Below are positions 60,995 through 64,000 of a stretch of DNA of 64,000 nucleotides, one piece after another. The DNA lies in assembly GCA_947561585.1 (NCBI GenBank), contig CANNZV010000115.1:186001-250000 (forward strand). Direction: 5' to 3'. Made by a program: the position numbers and the translations under genes. The notes under the pieces were generated by a model, which saw only the letters and a program-made list of their open reading frames with translations, was not told the origin of the DNA and searched no databases. Numbering within the stretch: position 1 is the first letter of the stretch; every line of letters begins with the position of its first letter. The stretch comes from Caprella mutica. Lineage: Eukaryota > Arthropoda > Malacostraca > Amphipoda > Caprellidae.

Positions 60995-61744
60995 GTGAGA
61001 AATTGAAATACTAGTTACTGGTGAGAAATTGAAATACTAGTTACTGGTGAGAAATTGAAATACTAGTTACTGGTGAGAAATTGAAATATTAGTTACTGGT
61101 GAGAAATTGAAATACTAGTTACTGGTGAGAAATTGAAATACTAGTTACTGGTGAGAAATTGAAATACTAGTTACTGGTGAGAAATTGAAATACTAGTTAC
61201 TGGTGAGAAATTGAAATATTAGTTACTGGTGAGAAATTGAAATACTAGTTAGCTACTGGTGAGAAATTGAAATACTAGTTACTGGTGAGAAATTGAAATA
61301 CTAGTTACTGGTGAGAAATTGAAATACTAGTTACTGGTGAGAAATTGAAATACTAGTTACTGGTGAGAAATTGAAATATTAGTTACTGGTGAGGTATTGA
61401 AATACTAGTTACTGGTGAGAAATTGAAATACTAGTTACTGGTGAGAAATTGAAATACTAGTTACTGGTGAGAAATTGAAATACTAGTTACTGGTGAGAAA
61501 TTGAAATATTAGTTACTGGTGAGAAATTGAAATACTAGTTACTGGTGAGAAATTGAAATACTAGTTACTGGTGAGAAATTGAAATACTAGTTACTGGTGA
61601 GAAATTGAAATATTAGTTACTGGTGAGAAATTGAAATATTAGTTACTGGTGAGGTATTGAAATACTAGTTACTGGTGAGAAATTGAAATACTAGTTACTG
61701 GTGAGAAATTGAAATACTAGTTACTGGTGAGAAATTGAAATACT
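60982..61744 (+). repeat. 26-bp minisatellite built from the exon 5 splice donor, 29 donor copies
   Basis: The unit is GTGAGAAATTGAAATACTAG then TTACTG. I count 29 occurrences of the junction ACTGGTGAG: the genuine exon 5 donor at 60994/60995 plus 28 following. Variants are TATTAG for TACTAG (about seven units), GAGGTATTG for GAGAAATTG (two units, about 61389 and 61651) and one 4-bp insertion (TTAGCTACTGG, about 61249). It ends in a partial unit (GAAATACTT). The array occupies about 750 of the 1,025 bases of intron 5. The unit border coincides with the exon end, so the array arose from the junction, not from a neutral intron sequence. Confidence 0.97.
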
Positions 61745-62019
61745 TCTCAAATTAAAAAAGAACTTAGTAATATTTTGTAACACATAAAAATGGAGCCGAA
61801 AACACCTTGCTGCTAAATTCAACATTTCAATTAAATAATCACAACTATGTATGTAGTAAATTGTATGCAACTTTGAATCATTTTTTAGTCATTTAAGAAA
61901 ATAATCTACCTTTAAATTTGAGTTATTAGCAATTCAAATAAAGTGGAAAAAGAATTACACCAAATTAGTTATCACTTCAGCAGTATAATGGCTGATATTC
62001 ATTACTGTTTCTTTACCAG

Positions 62020-62207
62020 TTCCTCCTACTGGACTAGAAGTTCTCTTGCGAGATCACTCTACCTTCAATCCCCTGAATGAAGGCTCTCTTGTGAAGGTTA
62101 TTGAAGGCCAAACAGTGCAAATGATGTGCAGTTGTGAAGGTACAAGACCTGTCGCTTCCATCCTTTGGACTTCCAACGATGTTCCTATCCTAGGAAATCT
62201 AATCCAG
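62020..62207 (+). CDS. Sidestep-like Ig protein, exon 6 (first half of Ig domain 3)
   Basis: Joins the first exon 5 donor in phase (split Val codon): VPPTGLEVLLRDHSTFNPLN, EGSLVKVIEGQTVQMMCSCE, GTRPVASILWTSNDVPILGN and LIQ. Cys at 62127-62129 and Trp at 62166-62168 are the Ig core residues. EG..V...C...G.RP.A.I.W fits the third Side-family domain. An extra Cys two residues after the first (CSC) is unusual. Acceptor TTCTTTACCAG ends at 62019. The donor CAG/GTATAA at 62208 is weak in the +4 and +5 positions. Three further donor-like copies follow within 75 bases; reading past the true donor hits TAA at 62211-62213. Confidence 0.9.
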
Positions 62208-62290
62208 GTATAAATACGCACAATCCTGGTAACTAATTAATAGATTTCAATCCAGGTAACTATAGAGGTATTTTAATCCAGGTAGCTGCA
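62195..62290 (+). repeat. Degenerate fourfold repeat of the exon 6 splice donor
   Basis: The exon end AATCCAG/GTATAA is followed by AATCCTGGTAACT, AATCCAGGTAACT and AATCCAGGTAGCT. Donor GTs fall at 62208, 62229, 62256 and 62282, that is at spacings of 21, 27 and 26 bases. The third copy (CAG/GTAACT) fits the donor consensus better than the presumed true one. Confidence 0.7.
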
Positions 62291-62309
62291 AGAAATTGAA
62301 CGCAGATAT

Positions 62310-62860
62310 AAATAAAAATAAAATATTTATTCAAAATAGCCCCCAGGGGCTCTATCCTTAGGCTGTTAGTAGTGAATGGAAGAGAAATAGGGTGGCGTCC
62401 CTTGGGCCCCGAACTGTTGTAATATGGATTATAATTTTTTTTTTTTTTTCATTTTTACCATGTTTATCATTTTTTTTAACGCTACTTGATGTTTTAGAGG
62501 ATAGCGCTAGGGGTATGCTCTTCAACTACGAGGTCTTAACTTTTTGTGTTAGGTACTAAATAGGTAGGCTCGTATGCTTCATTTACTATCACCTCTTCAT
62601 TTTCCTCTTCTATTCGTGAGTGCAGCCACCGGTGCTTGTTTCCCTTTTCGTCACATTCCTTGGTAAGTGACTGCATTCACGGAGTAGCTTTTCTGCATCC
62701 ATGAGCATTTTTATACCGACGGTAGTAAGTGACTTTGTTCTTGGAGCCACTTTCCTTTCTGACTGCTTCTTCTAGTCCCTTGTATTTAGTTTCCTTTTGA
62801 CGTCAGCGATATGGTCTTTGGTTGCAAGGCAGACTTTAAATCCCTACTTAATTAATTAAA
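62310..62860 (-). mobile_element. Possible retroposon fragment in intron 6
   Basis: Base composition is much less AT-rich than the flanking intron. On the minus strand it reads into an A-run (12 or more at about 62437-62450) and ends in an AT-rich tail (TATTTTATTTTTATTTATAT). Short hydrophilic frames (DVKRKLNTRD, VTKRETSTGGCTHE) are broken by stops. This resembles the 3' end of a non-LTR element inserted antisense in the intron, but I cannot name the family. Confidence 0.35.
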
Positions 62861-63019
62861 GAAAAAAATATAATTTTTTAATTCACTTCTAATTATAAAA
62901 TGAAATGACTATTTTTCATGGTTGTTTAATGTTTCCAATTCATTTTAATTTACTGTCACATAAGTTAGTGCTGATGCTGACATTCATTCAGTATTTGAGA
63001 AGTGTTATCTCTCTTCCAG

Positions 63020-63185
63020 ACCGTGACTTTAGCCAGTAAATCCTCCCCCCACCTCTCCACCACCCACTCCACCCTTACCCTGGTTGGCTCCACCAATCTG
63101 CACCGCAGTGAGATCTCCTGCAGAGCCACAGTACCCACTTTGCCTCAGTTCTCCGCCACTAGAACCTTCTCTCTGGATGTCCTGT
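63020..63185 (+). CDS. Sidestep-like Ig protein, exon 7 (second half of Ig domain 3)
   Basis: Phase-0 junction with exon 6. Encodes TVTLASKSSPHLSTTHSTLT, LVGSTNLHRSEISCRATVPT and LPQFSATRTFSLDVL. The F-strand Cys is at 63119-63121 (EISCRA), which pairs with exon 6; the ISCRA..P pattern is typical of the family. The acceptor CTCTCTTCCAG ends at 63019. The end is set at T/GTGGGT (63185/63186), which is phase 1 and would let the next exon supply the rest of a Tyr or Cys codon, as in relatives (DVxY). An alternative donor GG/GTAGAG at 63190 is possible. Without splicing the frame stops at 63191-63193. Exons for further Ig domains, an FNIII domain and a transmembrane segment are expected beyond the window. 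Confidence 0.85.
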
Positions 63186-63217
63186 GTGGGTAGAGTGCTC
63201 TTTGACAGCTAGCAATA

Positions 63218-63617
63218 GACCGCCAAAGTGACGTGAGCTCTGTTCCTACTAGAATATCAGCGAAATATTCCTATGTTCCTCCTCGTTTGGGGAGAAAAAA
63301 TTAGGCTCAAAGACATCCATACAGCTGACTATTTACTTACTCTTGGAAAATTTTAATTCTTTATTTGAGTTCCTGATATCTAACCGAATTCATTGCTATA
63401 AAGTTTATTGGAGTTAGATTTGAAATAGTTATGAGTTATTTCAAGCCTCTCATAAGGACCACAGATAACGTTTTAAATAACTTTTATTTCTAAACTAATT
63501 TCAATAAACTTTATAGCTGTTTGGATGACTTTGAGCCTAATTTTTATCCCCGTACGAATAACATAGGAATATTTCGCTGATATTCCAAGTAGGAACAGAT
63601 ACTACACTTTGGTGGTA
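63218..63617. mobile_element. MITE with long inverted arms, TA-flanked, in intron 7
   Basis: A 400-bp element with TA on each side (63216-63217, 63618-63619). The arms are complementary over more than 90 bp: ACCGCCAAAGTG/CACTTTGGTGG at the tips, then TGTTCCTACTAGAATATCAG and CGAAATATTCCTATGTT, then AAAATTAGGCTCAAAGACAT. A second inner inverted pair, GCTATAAAGTTTATTGGAGT and its complement near 63500-63525, makes nearly the whole element one hairpin. TA duplication suggests Tc1/mariner mobilisation. No coding capacity. Confidence 0.88.
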
Positions 63618-63619
63618 TA

Positions 63620-64000
63620 ACTTTCTGATGTTCTTCAGTTTGATTAACGACAGAAGCATTTTTTTTTTAATAAATGTCTCATTGTGATGACTAGCATATT
63701 TCAAAAACCCCGGTAAATTCCTATATTACTGCAACGTTGAAGTAATATAGGAATAGGGGTATATAGGAAATTGGAATGATTTTGAAGAAATGAAAAATCT
63801 GTTTTTAGTTTTCTATTTCCTTACAAAGATGCTATCTTCACAAATAGTGTAGCTGTGTTGTTCCATTTTGAAGTGTCCACGAATTTTATTAAAATTTAAA
63901 TCTGAACTACTTCACAATATTTATTAATAAAAACAAGATAATAATTAATTCGATAATTTATTATTTCTGTATTTTTCTACACATTCAAAACAGTATGGGC
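63620..64000 (+). other. Presumed continuation of intron 7
   Basis: AT-rich with no exon recognised up to the end of the window. Confidence 0.5.

Overview
The window looks like animal, most likely insect, nuclear DNA. It is AT-rich and has intron-split coding exons with GT...AG borders. It carries decayed Tc1/mariner-type transposases, several families of short inverted-repeat elements, and a very heavy load of minisatellites. A hemipteran is a reasonable guess from overall style, but nothing in the sequence fixes the species. There are no bacterial-type operons, rRNA genes or CRISPR arrays.

One gene is well supported. Seven consecutive exons on the + strand between 59393 and 63185 join in phase into about 407 codons. 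They encode three immunoglobulin domains that resemble the Sidestep family, the neuronal surface partners of Beat proteins in Drosophila. The signal-peptide exon(s) must lie upstream and the remaining Ig, FNIII and transmembrane exons beyond 64000; neither was found here. A possible separate 3'-terminal exon lies at 32292-32459.

The remainder is repeat-dominated, in order: a 26-bp array (627-2143); MITE-like and foldback elements (4344-4547, 6444-7783, 8288-9158 with a nested hairpin element, 10684-10878, 11158-11362); a 44-bp palindrome-rich array (14097-14690); a large 34-bp array (23131-25335); a Tc1 pseudogene (27534-28150); a 21-bp array (28733-29232); a modular element (30835-31450, with a second inverted copy at 47912-48192); a 42-bp array (33396-34075); a mariner pseudogene (35170-35925); a TTAA-flanked MITE (36635-36845); a 32-bp array (37385-39392); then 15-, 28-, 17-, 17-, 19/21- and 20-bp arrays between 42224 and 53985. 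Adding the array extents by hand gives roughly 14-15 kb, over a fifth of the window. Several arrays show higher-order structure, with the same variant units recurring at fixed multiples of the unit length.

The most unusual observation joins the gene and the repeats. The 26-bp minisatellite in intron 5 of the Ig gene is a tandem amplification of the exon 5/intron 5 junction itself: one real 5' splice site is followed by 28 near-copies. The next intron starts with a degenerate fourfold repeat of its own donor at about the same period. Three other arrays in the window (28-bp, 21-bp, and the 20-bp array on the minus strand) also carry a GTGAGT donor core in many or most units. Dense arrays of decoy 5' splice sites are the best candidate here for something undescribed, though a functional role is only inference.
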